Source: Oscillospiraceae bacterium (GTDB lineage Bacteria; Bacillota; Clostridia; Oscillospirales; Ruminococcaceae). From it: 38,643 bases of DNA. The translations under genes were made by a program, and so were the position numbers. The notes below the pieces were generated by a model. That model worked only from the letters and a program-made list of their open reading frames with translations, did not search any database and was not told the origin of the DNA. Where the stretch lies: positions 1 to 38,643 of the forward strand of contig JAGBCL010000085.1 of the NCBI GenBank assembly GCA_018110825.1. Reading direction: 5' to 3'. The number at the start of each line of letters is the position of its first letter. Positions within the stretch are counted from its first letter, which is position 1. This document shows, piece after piece, positions 16,209 to 24,571 of this stretch.

Positions 16209-17060
16209 CTAATTCTCAGAGTTTTCTTCAATTTCCTTAATTGTTTTCTTGTCTGATGTTTTCCATTCTTTTCTGCCATTCGCATTTTTACCCATCACCA
16301 CAGATGCCGCAGTTGAAGGACTGGCGAAAACATAGTCTTTTGTGAACATATAATTTTCATCAATTATATGTTCATCAAGTAGATTCTGTCGTATATTGAA
16401 CAAAGATTTTGTCATACTTGGAACAGTCTTATCAGCAATTTTTGAGTCTTTCATAACAGTAAAACCATCCGCAACGACAATTCCCTTTGCATTTGCACCT
16501 CTTGATGCAGTAATATAGAAAAACAAATTGTCATTCTGATGCTTAATGGTACTATTTTCAGGTAATTCAAAAGTTTTATAACCAAGCGTATTTACCAACA
16601 AACAAGCGTTACTGAAAAACTCCTCCAGCATTCCTTCATCATACTCAGATACAGATGAACATGTAGGAATCGTAGTGTTTATAATTACAGAACGACCTGA
16701 TTGTTGAGCAAGCATATAAAATTTATTTTCTAAGTACTTAACATGAGCTTTATTGAGATGATCATCTTTGCTGATTATAACGATACAATCATTCCAATAG
16801 TACTCATCCTTCAAATGATTTTTCAAACGCTTATGTATTCTCTCTGCCTCGCCTATATATACAGTTTCATTATTTTGTTCATCTCTGCCGTACAGAAAGT
16901 AAACACCTGTATTCTCTGAATCCTCACGTTCTGAAAACGCAGCTAATTCATTACGGGTTATTTTATAAATGCGGCCATTCCAGTTAGATAATTCACACAT
17001 TATTCTGCCATTAGGATTGCCGTCAAAAATACACATCTGAATAGTTTTGTTGTATCCCAT
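16209..17060 (-). CDS. GIY-YIG domain protein with DUF4357-like C-terminus
   Basis: 283 residues. The GIY-YIG nuclease fold lies at about residues 50-120: GVYFLYG (52-58) replaces GIY, VYIGEAE (67-73) replaces YIG, and the metal-binding Glu111 is in YLENKF. The C-terminal part (about 195-270), with FYITASRGANAKGIVVADGF and a later FASPSTAASVVMG, matches the DUF4357 pattern. Proteins of this build are mostly uncharacterised; some sit in DNA-defence or restriction loci. No methyltransferase or defence partner is seen here. The gene is AT-richer than its neighbours. AAGGAG lies five bases before the ATG. Confidence 0.86.
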   Translation of the reverse strand: MGYNKTIQMCIFDGNPNGRIMCELSNWNGRIYKITRNELAAFSEREDSENTGVYFLYGRDEQNNETVYIGEAERIHKRLKNHLKDEYYWNDCIVIISKDDHLNKAHVKYLENKFYMLAQQSGRSVIINTTIPTCSSVSEYDEGMLEEFFSNACLLVNTLGYKTFELPENSTIKHQNDNLFFYITASRGANAKGIVVADGFTVMKDSKIADKTVPSMTKSLFNIRQNLLDEHIIDENYMFTKDYVFASPSTAASVVMGKNANGRKEWKTSDKKTIKEIEENSEN

Positions 17061-17154
17061 AAAAGCTCCTTAAAAATTTTGTTATGCATCATTTTTGCAA
17101 TTTTCATTTTCAAATCTTTCATATTTCCAATTTTCAACCATTTAATATGGTAAT

Positions 17155-17183
17155 ATTATACCACAATTCACCAACAACGTCAA
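17155..17183 (-). promoter_or_regulatory. Promoter of the GIY-YIG/acylphosphatase unit
   Basis: On the minus strand TTGACG is followed after 17 bases by TATAAT, with a leader of about 90 bases. Confidence 0.75.
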
Positions 17184-17242
17184 TCTGTGATTTTCACGTT
17201 GCACAAAATGAAAAAAAATATAAAAAAGTTGCAGAAAAGGTA

Positions 17243-17271
17243 TTGAAAAATAAGAAAGAATATGCTATGAT
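17243..17271 (+). promoter_or_regulatory. Promoter of the GMP synthase gene
   Basis: TTGAAA is followed after 17 bases by TATGAT. The leader is only about 30 bases, too short for a purine riboswitch. Confidence 0.75.
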
Positions 17272-17309
17272 ATTTTCATATTTTTAATTTGAGTAAAGGA
17301 GAGTTTACT

Positions 17310-18287
17310 ATGAGTAATGTAAGACCGGACTCAATGGCAAGAATTACTACACCTGAGCTTGCTGAAAAGTTTATTGAAGAACAGATTGCCGAGGTGCGTG
17401 CACAGGTCGGCGACAAGAAGGTTCTTCTTGCACTTTCAGGCGGCGTTGACAGCTCTGTTGTTGCTGCACTTTTAATCAAGGCTATCGGCAAGCAGCTGGT
17501 TTGCGTACACGTTAATCACGGACTTATGAGAAAGGGCGAAAGCGAACAGGTTATCGAGGTTTTCAGAAACCAGCTTGACGCTAACCTTATCTATATTGAT
17601 GCTACAGACCGTTTCCTTGACCTTCTCGCAGGCGTTTCCGAGCCTGAAAAGAAGCGTAAGATTATCGGCGGCGAATTCATCAAGGTGTTTGACGAAGAAG
17701 CAGGTAAACTCGAAGGTATCTCTTTCCTTGCTCAGGGTACAATCTACCCTGACATTCTCGAAAGCGACGGTGTAAAGGCTCACCACAACGTTGGCGGCCT
17801 GCCTGAAGATATGCAGTTTGAACTTGTTGAACCTGTAAAGCTCCTTTACAAGGATGAGGTTCGTGTTGTGGGTAAGGCACTTGGTCTTCCTGCATCTATG
17901 GTTGACCGTCAGCCATTCCCAGGTCCTGGTCTTGGCGTAAGATGCCTCGGTGCAATCACCCGTGACCGTCTTAACGCTCTCCGTGAGGCTGATGCTATTC
18001 TCCGTGAAGAATTTGACAACGCAAAGCTCAACGAAACAGTTTGGCAGTATTTCATCGCTGTTCCTGATATGAAGAGCGTTGGCGTAAGAAATAACAAGCG
18101 CTATGAAGGTTGGCCCGCAATCATCCGTGCCGTAAACACTACAGATGCTATGAGTGCTACAATCGAGGAAATTCCTTACGAACTTCTCCACAAGATTACT
18201 GCTCGTATCACTTCTGAGGTTGAAGGAATCAACCGTGTTCTTTATGACCTTACACCGAAGCCAATCGGTACTATTGAATGGGAATAA
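17310..18287 (+). CDS. guaA: GMP synthase ATP-pyrophosphatase subunit, no glutaminase domain
   Basis: 325 residues from ATG 17310, which has AAAGGAG eight bases upstream; an in-frame ATG seven codons earlier lies before that site. The protein begins directly with the ATP-pyrophosphatase domain (P-loop SGGVDSS, residues 43-49). It continues through GPGLGVRC to the C-terminal dimerisation domain ending in the usual PPGTIEWE-like tail (here KPIGTIEWE). It converts XMP to GMP using ATP and ammonia. Standard bacterial GuaA has about 510 residues with an N-terminal class I glutaminase domain, which is missing here. No glutaminase gene is in the window, so a separate subunit (as in archaeal GuaAa/GuaAb) is expected elsewhere. 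Confidence 0.94.
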   Translation: MSNVRPDSMARITTPELAEKFIEEQIAEVRAQVGDKKVLLALSGGVDSSVVAALLIKAIGKQLVCVHVNHGLMRKGESEQVIEVFRNQLDANLIYIDATDRFLDLLAGVSEPEKKRKIIGGEFIKVFDEEAGKLEGISFLAQGTIYPDILESDGVKAHHNVGGLPEDMQFELVEPVKLLYKDEVRVVGKALGLPASMVDRQPFPGPGLGVRCLGAITRDRLNALREADAILREEFDNAKLNETVWQYFIAVPDMKSVGVRNNKRYEGWPAIIRAVNTTDAMSATIEEIPYELLHKITARITSEVEGINRVLYDLTPKPIGTIEWE

Positions 18288-18305
18288 TCCAAATAAAAAA
18301 AGCTT

Positions 18306-18334
18306 CAAGCCCCGATCATATCGATCGGGGCTTG
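18306..18334. terminator. Terminator between guaA and the MORN kinase gene
   Basis: A 12-bp stem (CAAGCCCCGATC with GATCGGGGCTTG) and five-base loop. T-rich tails are present on both strands, so it can serve both convergent genes. Confidence 0.9.
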
Positions 18335-18352
18335 TTTTGTATAAATATGATT

Positions 18353-20482
18353 TTAGCTTATAAGCTCACCGTCTTTATATGTACCTTCTTCGACATAAGT
18401 TTCACCGTTTTTATAGGTCCATATCATTTTGCCCTTTCCATTGAATGTATTGTCTTTCCATTCTCCAACATATTCAAAAGTTTTAAGTTCGGGGTCATTT
18501 ACATAGGTATAAAGACACGTACCTTGCCCATTAATAGTGCCATTAACAAATGTACCTTCTAAAACTTCGGTATCACCATCTGTATAGGTCCATGTTTTTT
18601 TACCTTTTCCGGTAAATGTATTGTCTTTCCATTCTCCGACATATTCAAAAGTTTTAAGTTCGGGGTCATTTGCATATGTAATAAGAGTCTTACCCTGTCC
18701 GTTTGCAAGATTATCTATAAAAGTACATTCAAGTACTTCAATTGAACCGTCTGGATATACCCATGTTTTTTTACCCGCTCCGCTTACAGAACCGTCTTTC
18801 CACTCGCCGACATATTCAAAAGTTTTTAGTTCAGGGTCATTTGCATAAGTATATATATATGTACCTTTGCCGTTAAGCCAACCATCTTTATACGTGCCTT
18901 CTAATTCCATTATGTCACCATTTTTATAAACCTGCTTTTCTTTCCCTTTACCATTGATTTGACCATTCTTCCATTCGCCGGTATATTTATATGTTATAAT
19001 TTCAGTGTGATTTTTAGGAGTGTATACATGTGAACCTTGTCCGTTTAATTTACCATTTTGGAATTCGCCTTTATACACAAGGGTATTGTTTTTTGAGTCA
19101 GTTCCTGTAAATGTGCCATTGCCGTCAGGAACACCATCAACAAGATCACCGGTGTATTCTCCGGTAAATTTCACATTACGATAAGTATAATCAATACTAT
19201 TGTCAGCATAAACCACCGTACACTTTATAGTGCCTGTAGTAGAAGTCTGAGTATCTTTACGTGTAGTTTTGGCAGTAGTAATTGCTTTTTCAGTAGATGT
19301 CACTGTTGTTTTTACCGTTGTTTCAGCTGTTTCAGCAGGAGCTGTCGTAGTAGTTTCTATTGTTGTTTCAGCATGAGCTGCCGTAGTAGTTCCTACTGCT
19401 GTTTCAGCAGGAGTTTCGGTGTTAGTTTCTATTGTCGTTTCAGCCATAATTGCCGCAGTAGTTTCAGAAGCAACTGTAGTAGCATTTGCCTCAACGGCAA
19501 TATCATCATTCTTGTTGTTCGAGGAAATTGCAACAACGGAAATAATTACAGCTGCAGCCACCGTTGCTGCGATTCCGGCAATTTTGAGGGTTTTATGACC
19601 TGAACCGAGAGCATTCTCGAGTTCAGCAACCGTTTGGAAACGCATTTGCGGATTAGGATTCATACACTTCAGAATTACATTCTGCAGTTTTTTGGATACC
19701 TTTATTCCACGGAAATCTACCTGACCATTAGCAGGCATTCTTCCCGTAAGGATATAATAGATGGATGCACCTATTCCGTAAACATCAGTACGCATATCGA
19801 CATAGGCTTTGTTTGCATTTTTTGTCTCAAGAGTAGCAGTTCCTGTATTAGTATTGGAACCTGCCAAACATGTTTCATCATCAAATTCGCCTATGAATCT
19901 TGTTTCTTCGTGGAATTCATCTGCTGCAGGAACAGCTACTATTTTTTTGAACTGTTCAGGAGCTGCAAAGCCTTTTGAACCGCCTACAGTATATGCTTCT
20001 GTACCATTGACTGCTGTACTGATATTAAAATCGATAAGGCAGATGTCATCGTTTGGAGTAAGCATTATGTTTGCAGGTTTGATATCGCTGTGAATTATAG
20101 GGGGATTATGTCTGTGCAGATATTTAACAGCTTTACATAACTGTTTTGCATATTTTACTACGCTGTCCTCATAATAGTATCCGCCTGAAGCAATAAGCTG
20201 CTTGAAGTTCTTTCCTTCAATAAATTCCATAATTGTATAGACATCATCGTTATCAATTACAAAATCGAATACCTGCGGGATGTATTCATGCTTCAGCTGC
20301 TTCAGCAAGTCAACTTCAGCACGTCTGTCTATAACTTCCTGAGCTTCCTTTTTCAGGAGTTTGATTGCAACGGGAATCTGCATTCTCAGATGGTATCCCT
20401 TGAAAATGATTCCGCCGCCGCCTGAACCTATCGGTTCACGTACTTCGTAAGTGTTATTCAATATGTCGCCTGTTTTTATCAT
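18353..20482 (-). CDS. Membrane Ser/Thr protein kinase with extracytoplasmic MORN repeats
   Basis: 709 residues from ATG 20482, which has AGGGG seven bases upstream; an in-frame ATG eleven codons earlier is not supported. Kinase landmarks match the LRR kinase position by position: Lys41, catalytic Asp133 in HSDIKPAN, Asp151 in DFN, then APEQF and RTDVYG. The insert between the last two carries EETRF (192-196) and a second acidic Thr motif DDETCLAG. One membrane helix lies at about 301-320, followed by a Thr-rich linker to about 425. The C-terminal 280 residues contain about ten MORN-type repeats (YxGEWKxGxxxGxG). By topology these repeats are outside the cell, unlike typical MORN proteins. 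The substrate and ligand are unknown. It sits between guaA and purC but on the opposite strand. Confidence 0.92.
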   Translation of the reverse strand: MIKTGDILNNTYEVREPIGSGGGGIIFKGYHLRMQIPVAIKLLKKEAQEVIDRRAEVDLLKQLKHEYIPQVFDFVIDNDDVYTIMEFIEGKNFKQLIASGGYYYEDSVVKYAKQLCKAVKYLHRHNPPIIHSDIKPANIMLTPNDDICLIDFNISTAVNGTEAYTVGGSKGFAAPEQFKKIVAVPAADEFHEETRFIGEFDDETCLAGSNTNTGTATLETKNANKAYVDMRTDVYGIGASIYYILTGRMPANGQVDFRGIKVSKKLQNVILKCMNPNPQMRFQTVAELENALGSGHKTLKIAGIAATVAAAVIISVVAISSNNKNDDIAVEANATTVASETTAAIMAETTIETNTETPAETAVGTTTAAHAETTIETTTTAPAETAETTVKTTVTSTEKAITTAKTTRKDTQTSTTGTIKCTVVYADNSIDYTYRNVKFTGEYTGDLVDGVPDGNGTFTGTDSKNNTLVYKGEFQNGKLNGQGSHVYTPKNHTEIITYKYTGEWKNGQINGKGKEKQVYKNGDIMELEGTYKDGWLNGKGTYIYTYANDPELKTFEYVGEWKDGSVSGAGKKTWVYPDGSIEVLECTFIDNLANGQGKTLITYANDPELKTFEYVGEWKDNTFTGKGKKTWTYTDGDTEVLEGTFVNGTINGQGTCLYTYVNDPELKTFEYVGEWKDNTFNGKGKMIWTYKNGETYVEEGTYKDGELIS
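18452..18964 (-). repeat. Three 171-bp tandem DNA repeats coding for MORN pairs
   Basis: Near-identical units begin at 18452, 18623 and 18794 (exact 171-base period, 57 codons, two MORN motifs per unit). The best conserved part encodes NDPELKTFEYVGEWKD. The array is in frame within the kinase gene. Confidence 0.85.
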
Positions 20483-20513
20483 ATATATTCCCCTTAATAT
20501 TACATATATTTTC

Positions 20514-20542
20514 ATTATAGGTTTTATTTTTCAAGCTGTCAA
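20514..20542 (-). promoter_or_regulatory. Consensus sigma-A promoter of the MORN kinase gene
   Basis: On the minus strand a perfect TTGACA is followed after 17 bases by a perfect TATAAT. Transcription would start about 25 bases before the ATG at 20482. Confidence 0.88.
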
Positions 20543-20664
20543 GAGATTTGTATTAAATAAAAAAGATATATTTATTCTACAGGAACTTACACAGTCTAAA
20601 TTACAAAACAAACGGTTGAAACAAAAAATATTTTGTACAATCAGAAAAAAATGAAATAATCCTA

Positions 20665-20693
20665 TTGAAATTATGCAAAATGTGTGGTATACT
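20665..20693 (+). promoter_or_regulatory. Promoter of purC
   Basis: TTGAAA is followed after 17 bases by TATACT. The predicted leader is about 110 bases. Confidence 0.78.
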
Positions 20694-20719
20694 AACTTAC
20701 GTGGTTTTTAAATGCGCGA

Positions 20720-20739
20720 TTGGAAATCTGCATTTCCAA
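20720..20739 (+). promoter_or_regulatory. Hairpin in the purC leader
   Basis: TTGGAAAT pairs with ATTTCCAA around a four-base CTGC loop. The same upstream arm could instead pair with ATTCCAAT at 20784-20791, next to the ribosome binding site. A regulatory role is only a possibility. Confidence 0.4.
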
Positions 20740-20812
20740 AAGTGAATAAAATGTGTTATATACATAATTAAAGTCAAGTTTAAATTCCAATAAATGAAAG
20801 GAAGTTATCACT

Positions 20813-21496
20813 ATGGAAAAGATTTACACAGGCAAAACAAAGGACGTTTACAAGCTTGAAAATGGCAATGTAATGCTCAAGTTCAAGGACGACTGCACCG
20901 GTAAGGACGGCGTTTTTGATCCGGGCGAGAATACTGTTGGTCTTACAATCGACGGTATCGGCAAGGCTAACCTCCAGACTTCCGTTTACTATTTTGAAAT
21001 GCTTAAGGAAGCAGGAATCAAGACTCACTATGTAAGCGCTGATATTGATAATGCTACAATGGAAGTTCTTCCTGCAACTGTTTTTGGCCATGGTCTTGAA
21101 GTTATCTGCCGCCTTGTTGCAACAGGCAGCTTCATCAGAAGATACGGCGAATATATGGAAGACGGTACTGTTATCGACGGCGGTTATGTTGAGTGTACAT
21201 TCAAGAACGACGCTAAGGGCGACCCACTCGTAACAAGCGAAGGTCTTGAAGTTCTTGGTGTTATGAACAAGGCTATGTTCGAAAGCATGAAGGAACAGAC
21301 TCTCAAGATTACAAAGATTGTTGCTGATGACCTCAAGACAATTGGTCTTGATCTCTGGGATATCAAGTTCGAATTCGGTTACAACAATGATGAAGTTATC
21401 CTTATTGACGAAATTGCTTCCGGTAACATGCGTGTTTACAAGGACGGCAAGATTGTTGATCCTGTTGAACTCACAAAGCTTATCAATAACAGATAA
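20813..21496 (+). CDS. purC: Phosphoribosylaminoimidazole-succinocarboxamide (SAICAR) synthase
   Basis: 227 residues, about the usual length. The N-terminal YTGKTKDVY motif, [12 protein letters not shown] in the centre and the [13 protein letters not shown] segment near the end are characteristic PurC features. It joins CAIR and aspartate with ATP in step eight of purine synthesis, in the cytoplasm. AAAGGAAG lies eight bases before the ATG. The gene is monocistronic, with its own promoter and a strong terminator. Other pur genes are not in the window; only the GMP synthase subunit is nearby. Confidence 0.96.
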   Translation: MEKIYTGKTKDVYKLENGNVMLKFKDDCTGKDGVFDPGENTVGLTIDGIGKANLQTSVYYFEMLKEAGIKTHYVSADIDNATMEVLPATVFGHGLEVICRLVATGSFIRRYGEYMEDGTVIDGGYVECTFKNDAKGDPLVTSEGLEVLGVMNKAMFESMKEQTLKITKIVADDLKTIGLDLWDIKFEFGYNNDEVILIDEIASGNMRVYKDGKIVDPVELTKLINNR

Positions 21497-21549
21497 GTCA
21501 TTTATCAACAGCGAAGCATCTTACTTGTTCACATTATGAAACAATCAGA

Positions 21550-21580
21550 CAAGCACACAGAAATATTTTCTGTGTGCTTG
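21550..21580 (+). terminator. Terminator of purC
   Basis: A 13-bp stem (CAAGCACACAGAA with TTCTGTGTGCTTG) followed by CTTTTG on the plus strand. Confidence 0.88.
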
Positions 21581-21603
21581 CTTTTGTAATATTGAATATG
21601 AAA

Positions 21604-22446
21604 TTATAAAATCTGAAACATTATAACACCTGCAACGCAAATCATACTTCCGATGAGGTTCAGCTTTGAATGACTTTCTTTGCGCAGAATTCCAATAAGG
21701 AACAGCGATACAAGTATCATAGGCTGAATAAAGGAATAATTCGCAAGGCTGATTGCGATAACTGCATTTTCCAGCAGCATTCCTGCTGTATTCGGTATTC
21801 TTGCGAGAATAACTGTCAATGAACCCTGCTTGTTTTTCTTGACAATCTCCGACGGTTTTATCCTGAACAGCATTATTACCGCTATTATCACAAGCGCAGG
21901 CAGAAGCTGTACGGTTGAGGAAATATATGGTGTAAACGCTTTTATCACAAGTCCGTATCCGTATTTTGCGGAAAGATACAGCACAAGCGGAGCAGCAATT
22001 TTTCGGTATTCAATTTTTCCGTCTCTGCCAGATTTGGCTATGAAAACAAGACCCACAACTGTCACAGCTATGCACAATATTTTCAGCACGCGCAAATTTG
22101 CACCATACAGAACGTCAGTTATGTAAGAAACGAAAAGCGTTACGCCAAGCCACGCTTTAAGCTCAAATGCTGACAGCTGTTTAAGTACAAGTGCGCTCAT
22201 CTGGAATTCGAGCATTTTGCATGCTGCAATCAGAAAAATTGCAGCAAAGCTTTGCCATGTCAGCGTAAAGCGAAGTTCCTGAAACGGTAGGGTAAACGCA
22301 AGAAAAACGGACATTGATGAGCACATGAGAAACGTGAATTCATCGCCTGTGAATTTTGCTTCCGACACGGCATATTTATCGCTGAGCGAACTGATGGTGT
22401 AACAAACCATAACCGCCAGCATTAAGAATATAACATTCATTACCAT
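21604..22446 (-). CDS. DMT-superfamily (EamA-like) transporter
   Basis: About 280 residues with ten predicted membrane helices in two five-helix halves, the layout of drug/metabolite transporters. The start is uncertain: ATG 22446 lies four bases after GGAAGG, ATG 22440 ten bases after it, and a GTG at 22458 precedes it. The gene follows the oxidoreductase gene by about 50 bases on the same strand and may be the last gene of that operon. It could then move the sugar or product handled by the epimerase and oxidoreductase, but the substrate cannot be read from the sequence. Confidence 0.82.
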   Translation of the reverse strand: MVMNVIFLMLAVMVCYTISSLSDKYAVSEAKFTGDEFTFLMCSSMSVFLAFTLPFQELRFTLTWQSFAAIFLIAACKMLEFQMSALVLKQLSAFELKAWLGVTLFVSYITDVLYGANLRVLKILCIAVTVVGLVFIAKSGRDGKIEYRKIAAPLVLYLSAKYGYGLVIKAFTPYISSTVQLLPALVIIAVIMLFRIKPSEIVKKNKQGSLTVILARIPNTAGMLLENAVIAISLANYSFIQPMILVSLFLIGILRKESHSKLNLIGSMICVAGVIMFQIL

Positions 22447-22498
22447 CTGACCTTCCACCGCTCACGAAGTGTTTCAATGCTTTCAACGTGAGCGGTTT

Positions 22499-23611
22499 TT
22501 ATTTTTTTGAGCATTTTTCTTCAGCACAGCGTTTTTTCAGATATTCTTCAAACAGCTCTTCATCTGTAGGAATTTCTGCCCAGTCATTTGTCCAGGTAGA
22601 AAGGTAAGCGGCATTTGAAATTGAAAGGGAATTCAGTCCTTCTTCACCTCTTGCAACCATTTCTGTACCGTTAAGAATTGACTGCGCAAATGCTTCAAGC
22701 ACCTCAGGGTGTCCCTCAGGCTCAGGTGCAGTAAATTCTTCGTAAGTGTTCTCAGGAGTTACAAATCCCTCAGTTGCGGAAAAACAGAATTCACGCTCAG
22801 GAACAGCCAACTTCCACCAGCAAAGCTTGCCGTGTTCAATTACGATTTTACCTTTGTCACCTGTGATTTCAAGACGGTTTGTTCCGCAGGCATCACCTGT
22901 TGTTGTGATGAATGTTGCGGTTGCACCGTTTTCATATTCACCGAAAATTGTTACGTCGTCCTCAACGTCAATTTTATGGTACTTGCCGAATTCACAGAAA
23001 GCGCGTACTCTTTTCGGCATACCGAAAATCCACTGCCAGAGGTCAAGGTTGTGTGGTGCCTGATTGAGGAGAACACCTCCGCCTTCGCCGCTCCAGGTTG
23101 CTCTCCAGCTGCCTGAATTGTAGTATGCCTGTGTGCGGTACCAGTTTGTGATAATCCAAACCATTCTTTTCAGTTCGCCAAGCTCGCCGCTCTGCACGAT
23201 TTCACGGGCCTTTTTGTACATCGGGTTAGTGCGCTGATTGAACATGATTCCGAATTTCACGCCCGATTTTTCAGCCGCTTCATTCATTTCACGCACCTGT
23301 CTTGCGTAGACACCTGCAGGCTTTTCTGTAAGAACGTGAATCTTACGCTTGAAACATTCGATTGCAATTGTGGGGTGGTCGTAGTGAGGTACTGCAATAA
23401 GTACGGCATCAACAAGTCCGCTGTCAAGCATTTCATTGCTGTCGGTAAAACATGTTACTGTAGGGTAATCCTTTGCTTTTTCGAGCTTTTCGGGGTTGAT
23501 GTCGCATACAGCTGTAATCTCAACAGAGGGACACTTGCCGCCGAAAACATTGTAGAAATGACCGCTTCCCATATTGCCGAGACCAACAATACCAAGTCTG
23601 ATTTTATCCAT
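22499..23611 (-). CDS. Gfo/Idh/MocA-family NAD(P)-dependent oxidoreductase
   Basis: 370 residues. The N-terminal Rossmann fold has GIVGLGNMG (residues 7-15). The family EKP motif is at 96-98, and the C-terminal alpha/beta domain begins with the GGGVLLNQAPHNLDLW segment that contains the catalytic-type His. Such enzymes oxidise or reduce sugars, inositols or their derivatives. The start has AAAGGAG seven bases upstream. The gene is 12 bases downstream of the epimerase gene, so both act in one pathway. The very end is Lys/Cys-rich (RCAEEKCSKK), which is unremarkable. Confidence 0.92.
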   Translation of the reverse strand: MDKIRLGIVGLGNMGSGHFYNVFGGKCPSVEITAVCDINPEKLEKAKDYPTVTCFTDSNEMLDSGLVDAVLIAVPHYDHPTIAIECFKRKIHVLTEKPAGVYARQVREMNEAAEKSGVKFGIMFNQRTNPMYKKAREIVQSGELGELKRMVWIITNWYRTQAYYNSGSWRATWSGEGGGVLLNQAPHNLDLWQWIFGMPKRVRAFCEFGKYHKIDVEDDVTIFGEYENGATATFITTTGDACGTNRLEITGDKGKIVIEHGKLCWWKLAVPEREFCFSATEGFVTPENTYEEFTAPEPEGHPEVLEAFAQSILNGTEMVARGEEGLNSLSISNAAYLSTWTNDWAEIPTDEELFEEYLKKRCAEEKCSKK

Positions 23612-23623
23612 AACAATTCTCCT

Positions 23624-24442
23624 TTATATCAAATCTTTAAGTGCATTTACTGCAGCGTCAAATGCTGCTCTTGAAGTGGGATAGCAGTAACCCATCTTTG
23701 TTTTTTCTTCACCTTCAAGTTTATCGAAGCCGTCAAAAACGGACAAATGCGGTTCAAGGGTAAGCACTGTTCCTTTGTAATTTTCAAGCAGGTAAGGAAG
23801 ATTGCCGATGCCTTTTCCTGCGGGAACAACAGAACCGTCTGCCATAGCGTCCTTGATGTGCATATATTCAACATAGGGAGCAAGCATTTTCCACGCTTCA
23901 ATTGTATCCTGTCCGCACTGAATAAAGTTTGCAGGGTCGAAAACCGCTTTAAGCTGAGGAAATGTTCTGTGGATTTCCTCACAGCGTACTGCCATATCAC
24001 CGTAAATGCCTTTTTCGTTTTCATGGCAAAGAATTACGTCACTGTTCTTTGCGGCTTCAATAAAATATTCAAGTCTTCTGAAAACCTCCTGCTTATACTT
24101 TTCCTGCTCTCCCGCTGGAACGTAAAAGCTGAACATTCTGACGTGCTTTGCGCCGAGTATATCTGCAAGTTCAAGCCCTCGTCTGAATGATTCAAGGTGC
24201 TCATCAAAACCGTCACCCATACCGAATTTTCCATAAGGAGAACCAAGCGACCATACAGCAAGTCCTGCATCATCAAGCTGATTGCGGACTTCCTTTGCCT
24301 TTCCCTTTGTAATTTCGGAAATATTCTGTCCGTCAACGCCTCTTATTTCCAGGTAATCAATGCCGTTTTCCGTCATTGCCTTTATCTGTTCGGAAATTCT
24401 TCCGTCCGCTTCATCGGCAAATGCAGCTAATTTAAAACTCAT
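23624..24442 (-). CDS. Sugar phosphate isomerase/epimerase (xylose isomerase-like TIM barrel)
   Basis: 272 residues of the AP-endonuclease-2/xylose isomerase-like barrel. Likely metal ligands are in LCHENEKG, VFDPANF, HIKD and LTLEPH, at the positions usual for the family. It probably interconverts keto sugars or dehydro-inositols together with the oxidoreductase encoded next. First gene of the operon; GGAGG lies nine bases upstream of the ATG. The divergent AraC regulator gene starts 129 bases away. Confidence 0.9.
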   Translation of the reverse strand: MSFKLAAFADEADGRISEQIKAMTENGIDYLEIRGVDGQNISEITKGKAKEVRNQLDDAGLAVWSLGSPYGKFGMGDGFDEHLESFRRGLELADILGAKHVRMFSFYVPAGEQEKYKQEVFRRLEYFIEAAKNSDVILCHENEKGIYGDMAVRCEEIHRTFPQLKAVFDPANFIQCGQDTIEAWKMLAPYVEYMHIKDAMADGSVVPAGKGIGNLPYLLENYKGTVLTLEPHLSVFDGFDKLEGEEKTKMGYCYPTSRAAFDAAVNALKDLI

Positions 24443-24473
24443 AAGCGTATCCTCCGTGTTATTTGTTGTTATA

Positions 24474-24502
24474 ATTCTAACATGAATGAATTTACATTTC
24501 CA
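24474..24502 (-). promoter_or_regulatory. Candidate promoter of the epimerase operon
   Basis: On the minus strand TGGAAA is followed after 17 bases by TAGAAT. The weak -35 box would fit activation by the divergently encoded AraC protein (inference). Confidence 0.5.
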
Positions 24503-24524
24503 TTGTTAATTTAAGCGAAAAACA

Positions 24525-24553
24525 TTGCAAATTCACGCGTTAAGTGTTACAAT
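24525..24553 (+). promoter_or_regulatory. Promoter of the araC-family gene
   Basis: TTGCAA is followed after 17 bases by TACAAT, starting transcription about 12 bases before the ATG. Confidence 0.7.
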
Positions 24554-24571
24554 GTAATCAGAGGTGAGATT

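Noticed and set aside
17472-18308. Long open frame opposite the GMP synthase gene
   Set aside because: Antisense shadow of a strongly conserved gene; no ribosome binding site, and its sequence mirrors guaA codon usage.
18452-18964. Regular repeats considered as a CRISPR array
   Set aside because: Period of 171 bases, in-frame coding repeats without unique spacers; they encode MORN motifs.
20780-21508. Long open frame opposite purC
   Set aside because: Antisense shadow of purC with no independent signals.
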